From Oscillospiraceae bacterium (GTDB lineage Bacteria; Bacillota; Clostridia; Oscillospirales; Ruminococcaceae): DNA of 64,000 nucleotides. Position 1 is the stretch's first letter; the number at the start of each line of letters is the position of its first letter. The notes under the pieces are model-generated. The model worked only from the letters and a program-made list of their open reading frames with translations. It did not search any database and was not told the origin of the DNA. Location: the NCBI GenBank assembly GCA_018110825.1, contig JAGBCL010000095.1, forward strand, positions 62,001 through 126,000. The letters are read 5' to 3'. Positions 1 through 9,326 of this stretch are shown here, one piece after another. The position numbers and the translations under genes are program-made.

Positions 1-837
1 GCAAAGGAAATTGCTGACGATATGGCTGCTGTAAGTATCGAAGCTGCAAAGAACGCTGGCATTTCAATTGACGATATCGAATGGATTGGTATCGGTACAC
101 CGGGTATTGCTGACAACATCAACGGCACAATTCCTTACTCCAACAACCTCGGCTTCAGCAACGTGCCTATCCGTGAATACATTCAGGAACACATCAACAA
201 GCCTGTTTATGTTGCTAACGACGCTAATGCTGCTGCTTACGGCGAATTTGTTGCAGGTGCAGCAAAGGGCGCAACTGACGCTGTTTGTATCACACTGGGC
301 ACAGGCGTTGGCGCAGGCGTAATCATCGATGGCAAAATCTTCACAGGACGCAACCTTGCAGGCACAGAAATCGGTCATATGGTTATCGAGGTTGACGGTC
401 CACAGTGTACTTGCGGCAGAAAGGGCTGTTTCGAAACATTCTCCTCTGCAACAGGTCTTATCAATATGACAAAGCAGGCAATTGCTGAAAATCCAGGTAC
501 AGTTATGGCTGAATACGCTGAGAGAGACGGCCACTCATCCGCACGTCACGCTTTCGACGCTATGCGTGCAGGCGACGCGGCTGGTAAGGCTGTTGTTGAC
601 AAGTACATCAAGTACCTCGCAAGCGGTATCACAAGCGTAATCAACATTTTCCAGCCTGATATCCTCTGCATCGGCGGCGGTGTCTGCAACGAGGGCGACC
701 CTCTTATGGTTCCTCTCAAGGAGCTTGTTGCTAAGGAAGTTTACACAAGAATGCTTGACAACAACACAAAGATTACAGTTGCTGAGCTTGGCAACGATGC
801 TGGTATTATCGGTGCGGCTTTCCTCGGTAATTCCTAA
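1..837 (+). CDS. ROK-family glucokinase, 5' end cut by window
   Basis: This is a ROK-family sugar kinase, most likely an ATP-dependent glucokinase of the cytoplasm. The open frame runs in from base 1, so the first in-frame ATG (22) is probably internal and the N-terminal ATP-binding loop lies outside the window. Visible family marks are the NDANAAAYGE segment carrying the catalytic Asp, the phosphate-binding LGTGVGAGVI loop, GTEIGHM with the zinc-binding His, and the zinc-knuckle CTCGRKGCFE. These are the ordinary ROK features in the ordinary order, ending in IIGAAFLG. The stop overlaps the next start (TAATG), so the two genes are probably co-transcribed. The family is certain; the exact sugar is inferred. 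Confidence 0.93.
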   Translation, partial: AKEIADDMAAVSIEAAKNAGISIDDIEWIGIGTPGIADNINGTIPYSNNLGFSNVPIREYIQEHINKPVYVANDANAAAYGEFVAGAAKGATDAVCITLGTGVGAGVIIDGKIFTGRNLAGTEIGHMVIEVDGPQCTCGRKGCFETFSSATGLINMTKQAIAENPGTVMAEYAERDGHSSARHAFDAMRAGDAAGKAVVDKYIKYLASGITSVINIFQPDILCIGGGVCNEGDPLMVPLKELVAKEVYTRMLDNNTKITVAELGNDAGIIGAAFLGNS

Positions 838-1388
838 TGAGTACATTCGATTTTCTGTCGGGAAACACCGACATTGACAGCTTTATCGAAAAGCAGAATA
901 AATACAAATCTCTGAAACGGTCGGAGCTGGACAGCGTGCCGAAGGAGGAAATTGTCCTTGCGGTCACCTGCTGGATTGAGGGCAAATTCAAGGAGGACTG
1001 GTCCGATATGGCTAAGGTCATAAACGGGCTTCCTACACCTTGCCTTAATCTTTACTGCGCCGATTACGTCACAAAAGAAATTATGAACGGCGGCTTTTCT
1101 CAGGCTTTCTTCAATACTTCCCGTGACTTTATCGGAGCGGGTGCGGAGGGCTTCCGTGCCCTTGGTTACGAAAGGGCAGACGAGGTTATCGAGCGTGCAC
1201 TGAAAATCAATTTTGACAGTGCAAAGCCGACAGGACACTCTATTGAGGATTTCTTTGCACTCAGTGAAAACGGCGATTATGACGAGTTGGACAAGGAATT
1301 TTACAGCTTGTTTGACGATGAGAAATTTACGGCACTGGCTTATGATTATATTATGAGGTATAAGAAATATTTCGGCGATGAAAACTGA
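837..1388 (+). CDS. DUF4375 (DMP19-like) protein
   Basis: This is a 183-residue cytoplasmic protein of the DUF4375/DMP19-like family, recognised by a central helical stretch with the NGGFSQAFFN motif followed by a GFRALGYERA-type segment. The family has no established function in Firmicutes. The start overlaps the stop of the upstream kinase by one base (TAATG), which fixes the start and points to translational coupling. No signal peptide or membrane segment is visible. Confidence 0.75.
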   Translation: MSTFDFLSGNTDIDSFIEKQNKYKSLKRSELDSVPKEEIVLAVTCWIEGKFKEDWSDMAKVINGLPTPCLNLYCADYVTKEIMNGGFSQAFFNTSRDFIGAGAEGFRALGYERADEVIERALKINFDSAKPTGHSIEDFFALSENGDYDELDKEFYSLFDDEKFTALAYDYIMRYKKYFGDEN

Positions 1389-1406
1389 CGGAAATGAGGT
1401 AGTCTT

Positions 1407-2399
1407 ATGAAGATAAAAGTGGCTGTTCTGGCGCTTGTTTTCTGTGTAACGCTTTGTTCCTGCAGCAAATCCGAAAATGACGAGGTTGTGCTGACGGACT
1501 TGATTGAAACTGAAACGTCAATTTCGGAAATTACGGAAACTGTTTCGGAAATGGAAGTTACTTTGGAAGTGCAGACGGAAACATCTGCCGAAACAGCGGA
1601 AACTGCCGTGCAGACAACGGAATTTACGGAAGTGGTATTGGAAGAAACGGTTGCAGAATTTGCTGAAAATAACGATTTGGAAATTTCTGCAATTTATTTC
1701 AGCCACATATTCGATGAAGAAGGCAGAGACATTTACTATAATATTTCGCCCTGCAATTCACGGGTATATGTGAATAATTATGGTGGGTACGGAATAGCAT
1801 GTTCGGGCTGGATTACTGATAAGACCTTTTCTGAAATTGCAGAAGCGGTAAATCAATCAGGAGTTTCTGAATATTATGGAACAGATAATATAGATTCTTC
1901 GACCAAATTTGATATTTATAGAATAACAGTTACCGACGTTAACGGAACTGAATATACTGCTGCTTATGAGGGAGAAGGTTCTAACGTTTTTTCAAACCTT
2001 GAAGCTGTACTTTATGAATATAAACAAAACGCCTATTATGGCGAAGCACCACATTATTATGCTGAAATCGGTATCCGCAAAGCCGTTGACGCAATGGTTT
2101 ATTTCAGAAGCTATCTGCGGAAATGTTCCGATTTGGGTGAGGATTGCACCGCATATGCAGGGCAGTCGATGATTATTGACAGCAGCAGCCTGAACCCTCT
2201 TGACAGCGATATGTTCTATCTGCCTGATGACTGGAGCGGCTATGCTTTTGTAAAGTTCAACGCTGACGGAACGGATGTTGAATATGTAAACTGGGCGGAA
2301 ACCGAAGAGGCGCTTTCCGGGGAAAAGCTGATTTATGACGACCTTGAGGCTTATTACATAGAAAATGAAATAATTATTGGTTCAACACTTGAAGAATAA
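1407..2399 (+). CDS. Putative lipoprotein with Glu/Thr-rich linker
   Basis: This is a 330-residue predicted surface lipoprotein. It starts with a charged MKIK, a hydrophobic stretch and a lipobox-like LCSC near residues 17-20, so it should be exported and lipid-anchored. Residues about 25-90 are a low-complexity linker of Glu, Thr, Ser and Val repeats. The rest is a globular domain without a family I recognise. A GAGG-type ribosome site precedes the ATG. It sits between a DUF4375 gene and ilvD, which give no clue to its job. Confidence 0.75.
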   Translation: MKIKVAVLALVFCVTLCSCSKSENDEVVLTDLIETETSISEITETVSEMEVTLEVQTETSAETAETAVQTTEFTEVVLEETVAEFAENNDLEISAIYFSHIFDEEGRDIYYNISPCNSRVYVNNYGGYGIACSGWITDKTFSEIAEAVNQSGVSEYYGTDNIDSSTKFDIYRITVTDVNGTEYTAAYEGEGSNVFSNLEAVLYEYKQNAYYGEAPHYYAEIGIRKAVDAMVYFRSYLRKCSDLGEDCTAYAGQSMIIDSSSLNPLDSDMFYLPDDWSGYAFVKFNADGTDVEYVNWAETEEALSGEKLIYDDLEAYYIENEIIIGSTLEE

Positions 2400-2418
2400 T
2401 TTGAAAGGATTGATATAA

Positions 2419-4101
2419 ATGTCTTGTAAGGACTGCAATGAAAACTGCGGAAACTTTTTCTGCGACGGTGCTGAAAAAGCACCTCAGCGTTCACTTTTCA
2501 ACGCACTTGGTATGACTAAGGAGGAAATGAAGAAGCCACTGGTTGGTATTGTTTCTTCCTATAACGAAATTGTTCCGGGGCATATGAACATTGACAAGAT
2601 TGTTGACGCTGTAAAGATGGGCGTTGCAATGGCGGGCGGTACACCTGTTGTATTCCCTGCAATCGCTGTCTGCGACGGTATTGCAATGGGTCACGAGGGT
2701 ATGAAGTATTCCCTCGTAACACGCGACCTTATCGCTGACTCAACTGAATGTATGGCTCTTGCTCACCACTTTGACGCACTTGTTATGGTGCCTAACTGCG
2801 ACAAGAACGTTCCCGGTCTGCTTATGGCTGCTGCAAGAGTAAATGTTCCAACTGTTTTTGTTTCGGGAGGACCAATGCTTGCAGGTCACGTCAAGGGCAG
2901 CAAGACATCTCTTTCCAGTATGTTTGAAGCAGTTGGTGCTTACACCTCGGGAAGAATCAACGAGGAAGAATTTGACGAGTACGAAAACAAGGCTTGTCCA
3001 ACCTGCGGCTCCTGCTCGGGTATGTACACCGCTAACTCCATGAACTGCCTTACAGAAGTTCTCGGTATGGGTCTTAAGGGCAACGGTACAATTCCAGCTG
3101 TTTACTCCGACAGAATACGTCTTGCAAAGCACGCAGGCATGGCTGTTATGGAGCTTTACAGAAAGAATATCCGTCCGCTTGATATTATGACAGAAAAGGC
3201 ATTTATGAACGCACTTGCCGTTGATATGGCGCTGGGCTGTTCCACAAACAGTATGCTTCACCTTCCTGCAATTGCCCACGAATGCGGCATTGACATCAAT
3301 CTTGATATTGCAAACGAAATCAGTGCACGTACACCTAACCTATGTCACCTTGCACCTGCGGGACACACCTATATGGAGGATTTGAACGAGGCAGGCGGTG
3401 TTTACGCTGTAATGAATGAGCTTTCCAAGAAAAATCTGCTTAACCTTGATTGTATGACAGCAACGGGCAAGACAGTGGGCGAAAACATTGCAAACTGTGT
3501 AAACCGTGACCCTGACGTAATACGTCCTATCAACAATCCGTACAGCGAAACAGGCGGTATTGCCGTACTGAAGGGCAACCTTGCAAAGGACGGCTGTGTT
3601 GTAAAGAGAAGTGCAGTTGTTGCTGAAATGCTCAAGCACACAGGCCCTGCAAAGGTTTTCGACTGCGAGGAGGACGCTATGGCGGCTATTCTTGGCGGCA
3701 AAATCGTAAGCGGCGACGTTGTTGTTATCCGTTACGAAGGTCCAAAGGGCGGCCCTGGTATGCGTGAAATGCTCAACCCTACATCTGCAATTCAGGGTAT
3801 GGGTCTTGGCAGCGAGGTTGCACTTATCACAGACGGACGTTTCTCAGGCGCTTCAAGAGGTGCTTCAATCGGACACGTTTCCCCTGAGGCTGCTGACGGC
3901 GGTGTAATCGGTGTTGTAGAAGACGGCGATATGATTACCATTGATATTCCTGCAAACACAATCACACTCGACGTTCCGCAGGAGGAAATCGACCGCAGAC
4001 TTGCAGGCTTTACACCAAAGACAAAGGAACTCAAGGGCTACTTAAAGCGTTACGCAAAGCTTGTAACATCGGGCGCACAGGGTGCAATTCTCAAGAATTA
4101 A
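2419..4101 (+). CDS. ilvD: Dihydroxy-acid dehydratase
   Basis: IlvD dehydrates 2,3-dihydroxy-isovalerate and 2,3-dihydroxy-3-methylvalerate in branched-chain amino acid synthesis, using an oxygen-sensitive Fe-S cluster. The 560 residues match the family length. Cluster cysteines are visible in CDKNVPG (about residue 127) and CPTCGSCSG (about 193-199). Other family marks are [31 protein letters not shown] and [10 protein letters not shown]. The N-terminus carries an extra [13 protein letters not shown] run before the usual APQRSLF, which looks like a lineage-specific extension. An AAAGGAT ribosome site precedes the ATG. No other ilv gene is adjacent. Confidence 0.97.
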   Translation: MSCKDCNENCGNFFCDGAEKAPQRSLFNALGMTKEEMKKPLVGIVSSYNEIVPGHMNIDKIVDAVKMGVAMAGGTPVVFPAIAVCDGIAMGHEGMKYSLVTRDLIADSTECMALAHHFDALVMVPNCDKNVPGLLMAAARVNVPTVFVSGGPMLAGHVKGSKTSLSSMFEAVGAYTSGRINEEEFDEYENKACPTCGSCSGMYTANSMNCLTEVLGMGLKGNGTIPAVYSDRIRLAKHAGMAVMELYRKNIRPLDIMTEKAFMNALAVDMALGCSTNSMLHLPAIAHECGIDINLDIANEISARTPNLCHLAPAGHTYMEDLNEAGGVYAVMNELSKKNLLNLDCMTATGKTVGENIANCVNRDPDVIRPINNPYSETGGIAVLKGNLAKDGCVVKRSAVVAEMLKHTGPAKVFDCEEDAMAAILGGKIVSGDVVVIRYEGPKGGPGMREMLNPTSAIQGMGLGSEVALITDGRFSGASRGASIGHVSPEAADGGVIGVVEDGDMITIDIPANTITLDVPQEEIDRRLAGFTPKTKELKGYLKRYAKLVTSGAQGAILKN

Positions 4102-4112
4102 CGGTGATTTGA

Positions 4113-4538
4113 ATGGGTAAAAAACTTACGGTCGGAAAGCTTTTCGGCATAATTTTCTGTATTATCGGCACAGCACTTGCCTGTGTTTTGCTGGGGTATA
4201 ACTTCTACCTCGGCGGTCAGATGAAGCTTGTTGACAAGTATCTGAAAGCGGTTGCACGTCAGGATTTCACGTCCTTTGTGCAGTGCTATGCGGCGGAATA
4301 TTCAGAGGAAATCAGCGAGGAGGATATGGCGTCGGAGAAGTCCATGGGTAATAAACTTGATGCCCCTGAGGAGTTCAAGGCTGCTGCTGAATTCCGTGGC
4401 AGGGAAAAGCTTGGCGACGGAAGATATATGGTTTACTTTGACTTGACAGTTTACAACGATGACGAGCATCACACTACTGAGAATGTTGCGTGGGTAGTTG
4501 TCCGTGACAACGGAAAATGGGTGCTTGAAGCGGAATAA
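4113..4538 (+). CDS. Small membrane-anchored protein of unknown function
   Basis: This is a 141-residue protein with one N-terminal membrane segment (about residues 9-33) and an outward-facing domain of roughly 100 residues. The pattern of a helix with KYLKAVARQDF, then a sheet ending in WVVVRDNGKWVLE, resembles the NTF2-like folds of DUF4878-type proteins, but that is only a fold-level guess. It starts 12 bases after ilvD and is followed by a strong hairpin, so it is probably the last gene of this transcript. Confidence 0.65.
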   Translation: MGKKLTVGKLFGIIFCIIGTALACVLLGYNFYLGGQMKLVDKYLKAVARQDFTSFVQCYAAEYSEEISEEDMASEKSMGNKLDAPEEFKAAAEFRGREKLGDGRYMVYFDLTVYNDDEHHTTENVAWVVVRDNGKWVLEAE

Positions 4539-4543
4539 AATTC

Positions 4544-4580
4544 AAACCTGAGAGGAAATTTTCTTCTCAGGTTTTCTTTT
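4544..4580. terminator. Bidirectional terminator between convergent genes
   Basis: The inverted repeat AACCTGAGA/TCTCAGGTT is followed by TTTTCTTTT on the plus strand and has A-rich sequence upstream. It sits between the plus-strand gene ending at 4538 and the minus-strand gerAC ending at 4580, so it can serve both. Confidence 0.85.
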
Positions 4581-5638
4581 TACATCTCACTTTTAACTTT
4601 CAGATTCAGCGTACTTCCCGCAAGATAGCTCCTCTCTGCGTTGCAGTAATCGTTGTACCTTTCGGGGCAGTATCGCCGCACAAGCTTCTTTACCCCGAAA
4701 ATGTCGCAAAGGTTTTCGTGCACCGCCGCCGAATATGCCGCCATACAGCTTTCGCTGATTTGCTGACGTGCCGCCTTTTCGATAAGGGCGGGTTTTATGC
4801 CGTGCGGATTTTCGGCAACGGTCATTTTCAGCTTGATTTCGGCATTTACGGTAAGCATGTCCGCCATTTCAGCGTCAAGCTTCGTGCAGGCGCTTGTAAC
4901 AAAAACAGTAGCACGGTTCCCGTCAACTTTCACGGGGACCGTTATTTTGTCCCCCGTTTCAAACTGGTTGAGAAGCAACTTTATGCCGAGGATTTCATTT
5001 TCGTCAAGCCTGCCACGTACACCGTTTTTCTGCGCAAGGGTAACACCTTCAAAGGTCACGGATTTTTCCTCAGCGGCAATAATCGGCAGAGCCGCCGCTG
5101 TGTCAAGTTCACCTGTGCTTGCGGCAAGCTCGGCAACGGAGGTGAACACGGTTTTGCCCTGTGCGGCGGAGGAGTCGGCAAGGGCGAGAATTTGCTCCGC
5201 GGAAAAAGAGCCTTCCTCGGGAAGCGTTTCTATAACAGTGGCGGGGTCGTCGGCGTAGGCAACGGGACAGGAGGGCGACACGCTTCCGTCGAGGAAAAGG
5301 GACAGCTCATCGGCAGGATTTTTCACTCCGTTGCCCACAACAAGCATCTTGATGTGTCCGAGGAAAGCTTTCTTTCCGAGTGTAAGCTCGGCGGCGGAAA
5401 TTGCTTCGTGAATTGTTGTGCCTTCGCCTTTGGCGGTGATGGTGTTTGCCTTGCTTACGTCAGGCTCGGGAGTGCCGCTTTCCGACTTGTAGACCTGCAT
5501 CGAAACAAAGTAGACTTCGTCCTCACGCTCAATTCCCATAAGCTGAACAAAGGCACGGTCGTTGACCTCAATGCCCATTGAACAGCCTGTCAGAAACAGC
5601 GTGGTAAGGGTTGCCACAACTAATAATTTAAGCTTCAT
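4580..5638 (-). CDS. gerAC: Spore germination protein, Ger(x)C lipoprotein family
   Basis: This is the C subunit of a GerA-type nutrient germinant receptor in the spore inner membrane. The 352 residues begin with a signal peptide and lipobox (FLTGC, Cys about 19). The Ger(x)C family pattern is clear: a VNDRAFVQLMGIE start and GKKAFLGHIKMLVVG in the N-terminal domain, then a C-terminal domain with AEIKLKMTVAEN. The start overlaps the end of gerAB by 11 bases, and the three subunits run AA-AB-AC on the minus strand, as in Bacillus. The germinant cannot be read from sequence. Confidence 0.93.
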   Translation of the reverse strand: MKLKLLVVATLTTLFLTGCSMGIEVNDRAFVQLMGIEREDEVYFVSMQVYKSESGTPEPDVSKANTITAKGEGTTIHEAISAAELTLGKKAFLGHIKMLVVGNGVKNPADELSLFLDGSVSPSCPVAYADDPATVIETLPEEGSFSAEQILALADSSAAQGKTVFTSVAELAASTGELDTAAALPIIAAEEKSVTFEGVTLAQKNGVRGRLDENEILGIKLLLNQFETGDKITVPVKVDGNRATVFVTSACTKLDAEMADMLTVNAEIKLKMTVAENPHGIKPALIEKAARQQISESCMAAYSAAVHENLCDIFGVKKLVRRYCPERYNDYCNAERSYLAGSTLNLKVKSEM

Positions 5639-6683
5639 TCTTCTTTGTACCAGCCTTTCTTCTGGAAATAATCAGTGCCGTAAGGGGAAGTGACCCTGTC
5701 AGGAAAATTACGGAGTAGCCCGAACAGAGTATTCTGTACACGGGGTCAAAGTCAAGTCCTGTCAGCGTGAAAATGATGACTGTTCCAAAAACAAGAACGG
5801 CGGCAACGGAAGTGCGGAGCTTCATTTTCGGGAAAACTTCCTCCATAAGTCCTGCAGAAAGGTGCAGGAAAAGAGCGATGTTAAGCACAGCGGTAATTGT
5901 CCACACGATAAGGTAAAGGGAGTCACTTCGCTGTAGGAAACGTGCGCCGCCGAATGTGCCGAGAGAAAGGAACGGGTAATCGGTAAACTGTGCAAAATCG
6001 CCAAGCACCATACAAATCATAAGCATTGCTCCCTCGACAAGCAACAGCTTTGCTGCAAGTAGTCCGTAAGTGCCGCAGCGGTGTTTTTCATTAACATGCT
6101 TTGCAAGAAAGGCGAGTGCTACGATTTCTCCGTTGCGTGAAAGGTCGTCCAGCACGGCGGCAAAAAGGCTTTTCGGGGTAATGGGTGAGAGGTAGAGGTT
6201 TGCTGTGTCGATAGCTTGCACGGAAGAAAAAAGCATAGCTGTCACGGCAGCTATGAACAGCCAGAATACCACAACTGCGCTTCGTCCCAGTGCTTCAATT
6301 CCAAGACAGCCGCAGTACACGCATATTACAAGAAGTACGCCAATCCAAAGCGTGCTGTCGGCGGTGGGAAAGAAGCGTGCGGAGAGAAATTTCTGAAAGT
6401 GGAGAAGTCCGTTTACCGTGTAAAGCAAAAAGAAAAGCAGATAAAGCACCGCCGCCGCAATTCCGAGGGGACGGCATTTTTTCAGCAGCACGTCGGTTGC
6501 ACTGTCCTTGAGAATTACAACGGGAATGAGAATTACCGCTTGAATTGCGGTGGAGATTGCCGTACCAAGCAGCTGCACGGAGATATCGTCGCTTGTGAAT
6601 GGTACGAAGGTCATAAGGGTGAAAACCCTGCACATGAAAAGCAGGAGAAGAAGCTGTCCCCAGCTGATAATTCTTTTTTCCAT
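5628..6683 (-). CDS. gerAB: Spore germination permease-like subunit, GerAB family
   Basis: This is the B subunit of the GerA receptor, an APC-superfamily-like membrane protein of about ten helices thought to bind the germinant. It has 351 residues, almost entirely hydrophobic segments broken by short loops, starting with MEKRIISWGQLLLLLFMCRV. It lies directly after gerAA (one base apart) and overlaps gerAC, which fixes its place in the operon. The family assignment rests on topology and context as well as sequence. Confidence 0.9.
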   Translation of the reverse strand: MEKRIISWGQLLLLLFMCRVFTLMTFVPFTSDDISVQLLGTAISTAIQAVILIPVVILKDSATDVLLKKCRPLGIAAAVLYLLFFLLYTVNGLLHFQKFLSARFFPTADSTLWIGVLLVICVYCGCLGIEALGRSAVVVFWLFIAAVTAMLFSSVQAIDTANLYLSPITPKSLFAAVLDDLSRNGEIVALAFLAKHVNEKHRCGTYGLLAAKLLLVEGAMLMICMVLGDFAQFTDYPFLSLGTFGGARFLQRSDSLYLIVWTITAVLNIALFLHLSAGLMEEVFPKMKLRTSVAAVLVFGTVIIFTLTGLDFDPVYRILCSGYSVIFLTGSLPLTALIISRRKAGTKKNEA

Positions 6684-6684
6684 A

Positions 6685-8172
6685 TCAGTTCTCCATATTT
6701 ACGCCGTTAAGCTTTTCGACGGTTGCACTGCCTGTTGCCATACGCTTGAAACCAACTCTTGCCAGCACGTCACGCATTGCTTTCGGGGTAAATGGCGACA
6801 CGGGCGAGGTAACGGGTGCACCGTAATTTTCAAGTGAGCAAAGATTGACAAGGGTTACTGCCGCAAGAAGTGAAATGCCGTACAGACCGCTTATTCCTCC
6901 TGCCACAACGGCGATGAAACGCAGGGTTGTAATCTGTTGGTTCAGGTTTGGTACAACAAATGAAGCGGTTACTGAAATTGCACAGGCAAGTAGAAGCGGG
7001 TTTGAGATTATCCCTGCGGAAACGGCGGCGTCACCTATGATAAGTCCGCCGACGATTGAAACCGCACCGCCCACGCTTTTGGGCAAACGCACACCCGCCT
7101 CACGGATTATTTCGTAGAACAACAGCACGATGAACGCTTCAACTGCAAGCGGCAAGGGTGCAGTTTGTTCCGCTGAGGCAAGGGTTACAAGCAAGGTGTG
7201 GTTGAAAAGTTCGGGGTGGAAGGTTACCACGGCAACGTAAACCGCAGGCAGAAAGATTGCGAGAAAGAATGCGAGATAGCGTATCCATCGTATCAGCACT
7301 GCATAAAATGGGCGGAAGTTGTAATCGTCAAGGGTCTGGAAATTCTCGATGAACAGCGACGGAATTACGATTGCAAAGGGTGTGCCGTCGATAAGCAGAC
7401 CAATGCGCCCCTCAATGATTTTTGCACAGAATACGTCGGGACGTTCAGTCACGGAAACACCTGAAAAGAAGCTTGTGTTGGTGTTGTCGAGAAATGGCTC
7501 AACATAGCCGCTTCCCAGCAGGCTTTCAAGGGGTAAATCCTCCAGCTTTTTTCGGATTTTCTTCACCAGCCGCATCGGCACACGGTCAGCCATATAGGTC
7601 AGTATCACATCTACATTTGCGGTGGTTGTCACGGGGAAAAGCTCAAAGCGAAGCAGGGGAGACTTGATACGTCGGCGGACAAGTGACATACTGATACGCA
7701 CCGTTTCCACGAAACCTTCCTGTGCACCGCGGATGTTGCCCTCGGAGGAGGGCTCTGAAATTCCGCGGATTGAGTAGCCTTGTACACCGTATGCAAAGGC
7801 GGTGTCCACGCCGTCGATAAACAGCACCGCAAAACCGCTCATCAGCCTGCGGATAATGTCGCCGTACTGTGTACACAAACCACGGTCGATTGCCAAAAGC
7901 ATACGGTCACGGACATGCAGAAAAATATCATGGGGAGTTGCATTTTCGGCAACGTGCAGATTGGTAAGGGGGCGCAGAATGAGGTTTGTGATGAACTGAA
8001 TGGAAATCATACCCTCAAAGCAGACAAGGCAGCAAGGGGTGTTGTCGATGATGAACTCATTTATCAGCAGGTCGGAACTTCCTCCGAGAATGTTTCTGAT
8101 GTTGGAAATATTCTGCCGCAGGGACTTTTCAATGTTTACCTCTTTGAATTCGTAAGCGTCAGGCATATTCAT
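6685..8172 (-). CDS. gerAA: Spore germination protein, GerAA family
   Basis: This is the A subunit of a GerA-type germinant receptor and the first gene of the gerAA-AB-AC operon. The soluble N-terminal part (about 290 residues) contains DGVDTAFAYGVQGYSIRGI and EPSSEGNIRGAQEGFVE, a hallmark of the family. About five membrane helices follow, with LPLAVEAFIVLLFYEIIREA and the conserved PKSVGGAVSIVGGLIIGDAA region. The ATG at 8172 has a well-placed GGAG; a GTG at 8181 is in frame but worse placed. The downstream subunits overlap or abut. The operon implies that the organism sporulates. Confidence 0.95.
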   Translation of the reverse strand: MNMPDAYEFKEVNIEKSLRQNISNIRNILGGSSDLLINEFIIDNTPCCLVCFEGMISIQFITNLILRPLTNLHVAENATPHDIFLHVRDRMLLAIDRGLCTQYGDIIRRLMSGFAVLFIDGVDTAFAYGVQGYSIRGISEPSSEGNIRGAQEGFVETVRISMSLVRRRIKSPLLRFELFPVTTTANVDVILTYMADRVPMRLVKKIRKKLEDLPLESLLGSGYVEPFLDNTNTSFFSGVSVTERPDVFCAKIIEGRIGLLIDGTPFAIVIPSLFIENFQTLDDYNFRPFYAVLIRWIRYLAFFLAIFLPAVYVAVVTFHPELFNHTLLVTLASAEQTAPLPLAVEAFIVLLFYEIIREAGVRLPKSVGGAVSIVGGLIIGDAAVSAGIISNPLLLACAISVTASFVVPNLNQQITTLRFIAVVAGGISGLYGISLLAAVTLVNLCSLENYGAPVTSPVSPFTPKAMRDVLARVGFKRMATGSATVEKLNGVNMEN

Positions 8173-8275
8173 AAAAATCACTCCATTCTTTTTGTATATT
8201 GTTTCCGTTTTGTGCAGAATAATACACGAATTATTCCAAAGCTTTCGGGAATGATATTTCCAAAGGAGAGGTTTT

Positions 8276-8947
8276 ATGTCTGTAGTTTTTATCCGTGCAA
8301 TAATTCTTTATATGCTGTTGATTTTTTCGGTAAGGCTTATGGGCAAACGTCAGATAGGCGAGCTGCAGCCGTCAGAATTAGCTGTTACAATTCTTATCTC
8401 CAACATTGCTACGCTTCCTGTTGAGGATACAGGTACACCGCTTCTTACGGGGATAATTCCGATTATTACTCTTGCAAGCCTTGATGTGATAATGTCATGG
8501 CTTGCGATAAAAAGCCGTGCGGTAAGGCGAGTTATGAGCGGTACACCCGCAATAATAATCCGTGACGGAAAACTTGACCAGAAGCAGATGAGGGAGATAC
8601 GCTTCACTGTTGACGATTTGGTGGAAAGCTTGCGTGGACAGGGAATTTTCGATATAAGCGAGGTTCAGTTTGCAGTGGTGGAAACAACGGGAAATCTGTC
8701 CGTGTATCAGAAATATCCATATAGGAATGTTACCAACGCGGATATGGAGATTAAGGGGAAAAGCATTGACCCGCCTGAGATTGTCATTGCTGACGGCGAG
8801 CCTGACAATGATGCAATGAAAAGGCTCACGTTGTCGATGGAGTGGATTGAACGTACCCTGAAAAAAGAAAAAACAGCCATCAGAGATGTGTTCCTGATGA
8901 CTGTTGACACAGACAGAAATTATTCACTTATCAGAAAGGAGCGTTGA
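8276..8947 (+). CDS. DUF421 (YetF-like) membrane protein
   Basis: This is a 223-residue membrane protein of the DUF421/YetF family: three N-terminal helices with RLMGKRQIGELQPSELAVT, then a cytosolic domain containing DGKLD and DDLVESLRGQGIFDISEVQFAV. The family is common in spore-formers, but its biochemical role is not established. It has a strong AAAGGAGAGG ribosome site, is divergent from gerAA across about 100 bases, and is followed at once by a DUF4363 gene, its usual partner. Confidence 0.9.
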   Translation: MSVVFIRAIILYMLLIFSVRLMGKRQIGELQPSELAVTILISNIATLPVEDTGTPLLTGIIPIITLASLDVIMSWLAIKSRAVRRVMSGTPAIIIRDGKLDQKQMREIRFTVDDLVESLRGQGIFDISEVQFAVVETTGNLSVYQKYPYRNVTNADMEIKGKSIDPPEIVIADGEPDNDAMKRLTLSMEWIERTLKKEKTAIRDVFLMTVDTDRNYSLIRKER

Positions 8948-8948
8948 G

Positions 8949-9326
8949 ATGAAGCGTGTGAAAGCCGCATTTGCACTTATTGGCGGGATTATTCTTTACT
9001 CGGTGATTGCGTCGCTGTTTCTTGTGAACTGGCAAGGTGAGATTGACTTGCTGATTGACGAAATACGTGTCTGCAACGAAAATGGCGACAGCGGAAAAGC
9101 ATCCGCTGCCGCCAATGAATTGGCTCATAAATGGGCAAAGCTTGAAAAGGGAATGAGTATTTTTGTCTGCGACGAAAAGCTGAACAATATCAGTTCCTCC
9201 GTTGCAAAGGTTCCACAGTTTGTAACAGAAGCAAACGATGAGCTTGACGCAGAGCTGGAAAGCATACGTCGTCAGCTGAAACTGATTTGCAGAGGAGAAC
9301 TGCCGTTATGGTACAATCTGCTTTAA
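8949..9326 (+). CDS. DUF4363 protein, partner of DUF421
   Basis: This is a 125-residue protein with one N-terminal membrane helix and an extracytoplasmic helical domain, matching DUF4363. The ATG at 8949 sits just behind the DUF421 stop with AGAAAGGAGCG as ribosome site. An in-frame upstream ATG at 8904 would overlap DUF421 and is less likely. DUF421-DUF4363 pairs recur in clostridia, which supports a joint function at the membrane. Its stop overlaps the stop of the convergent EAL gene, with no terminator between them. Confidence 0.82.
   Translation: MKRVKAAFALIGGIILYSVIASLFLVNWQGEIDLLIDEIRVCNENGDSGKASAAANELAHKWAKLEKGMSIFVCDEKLNNISSSVAKVPQFVTEANDELDAELESIRRQLKLICRGELPLWYNLL

Noticed and set aside
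4718..5581. 287-residue open frame on the plus strand
   Set aside because: It is antisense to gerAC, has no ribosome site and its protein is low-complexity and unlike any family; gerAC is the real gene.
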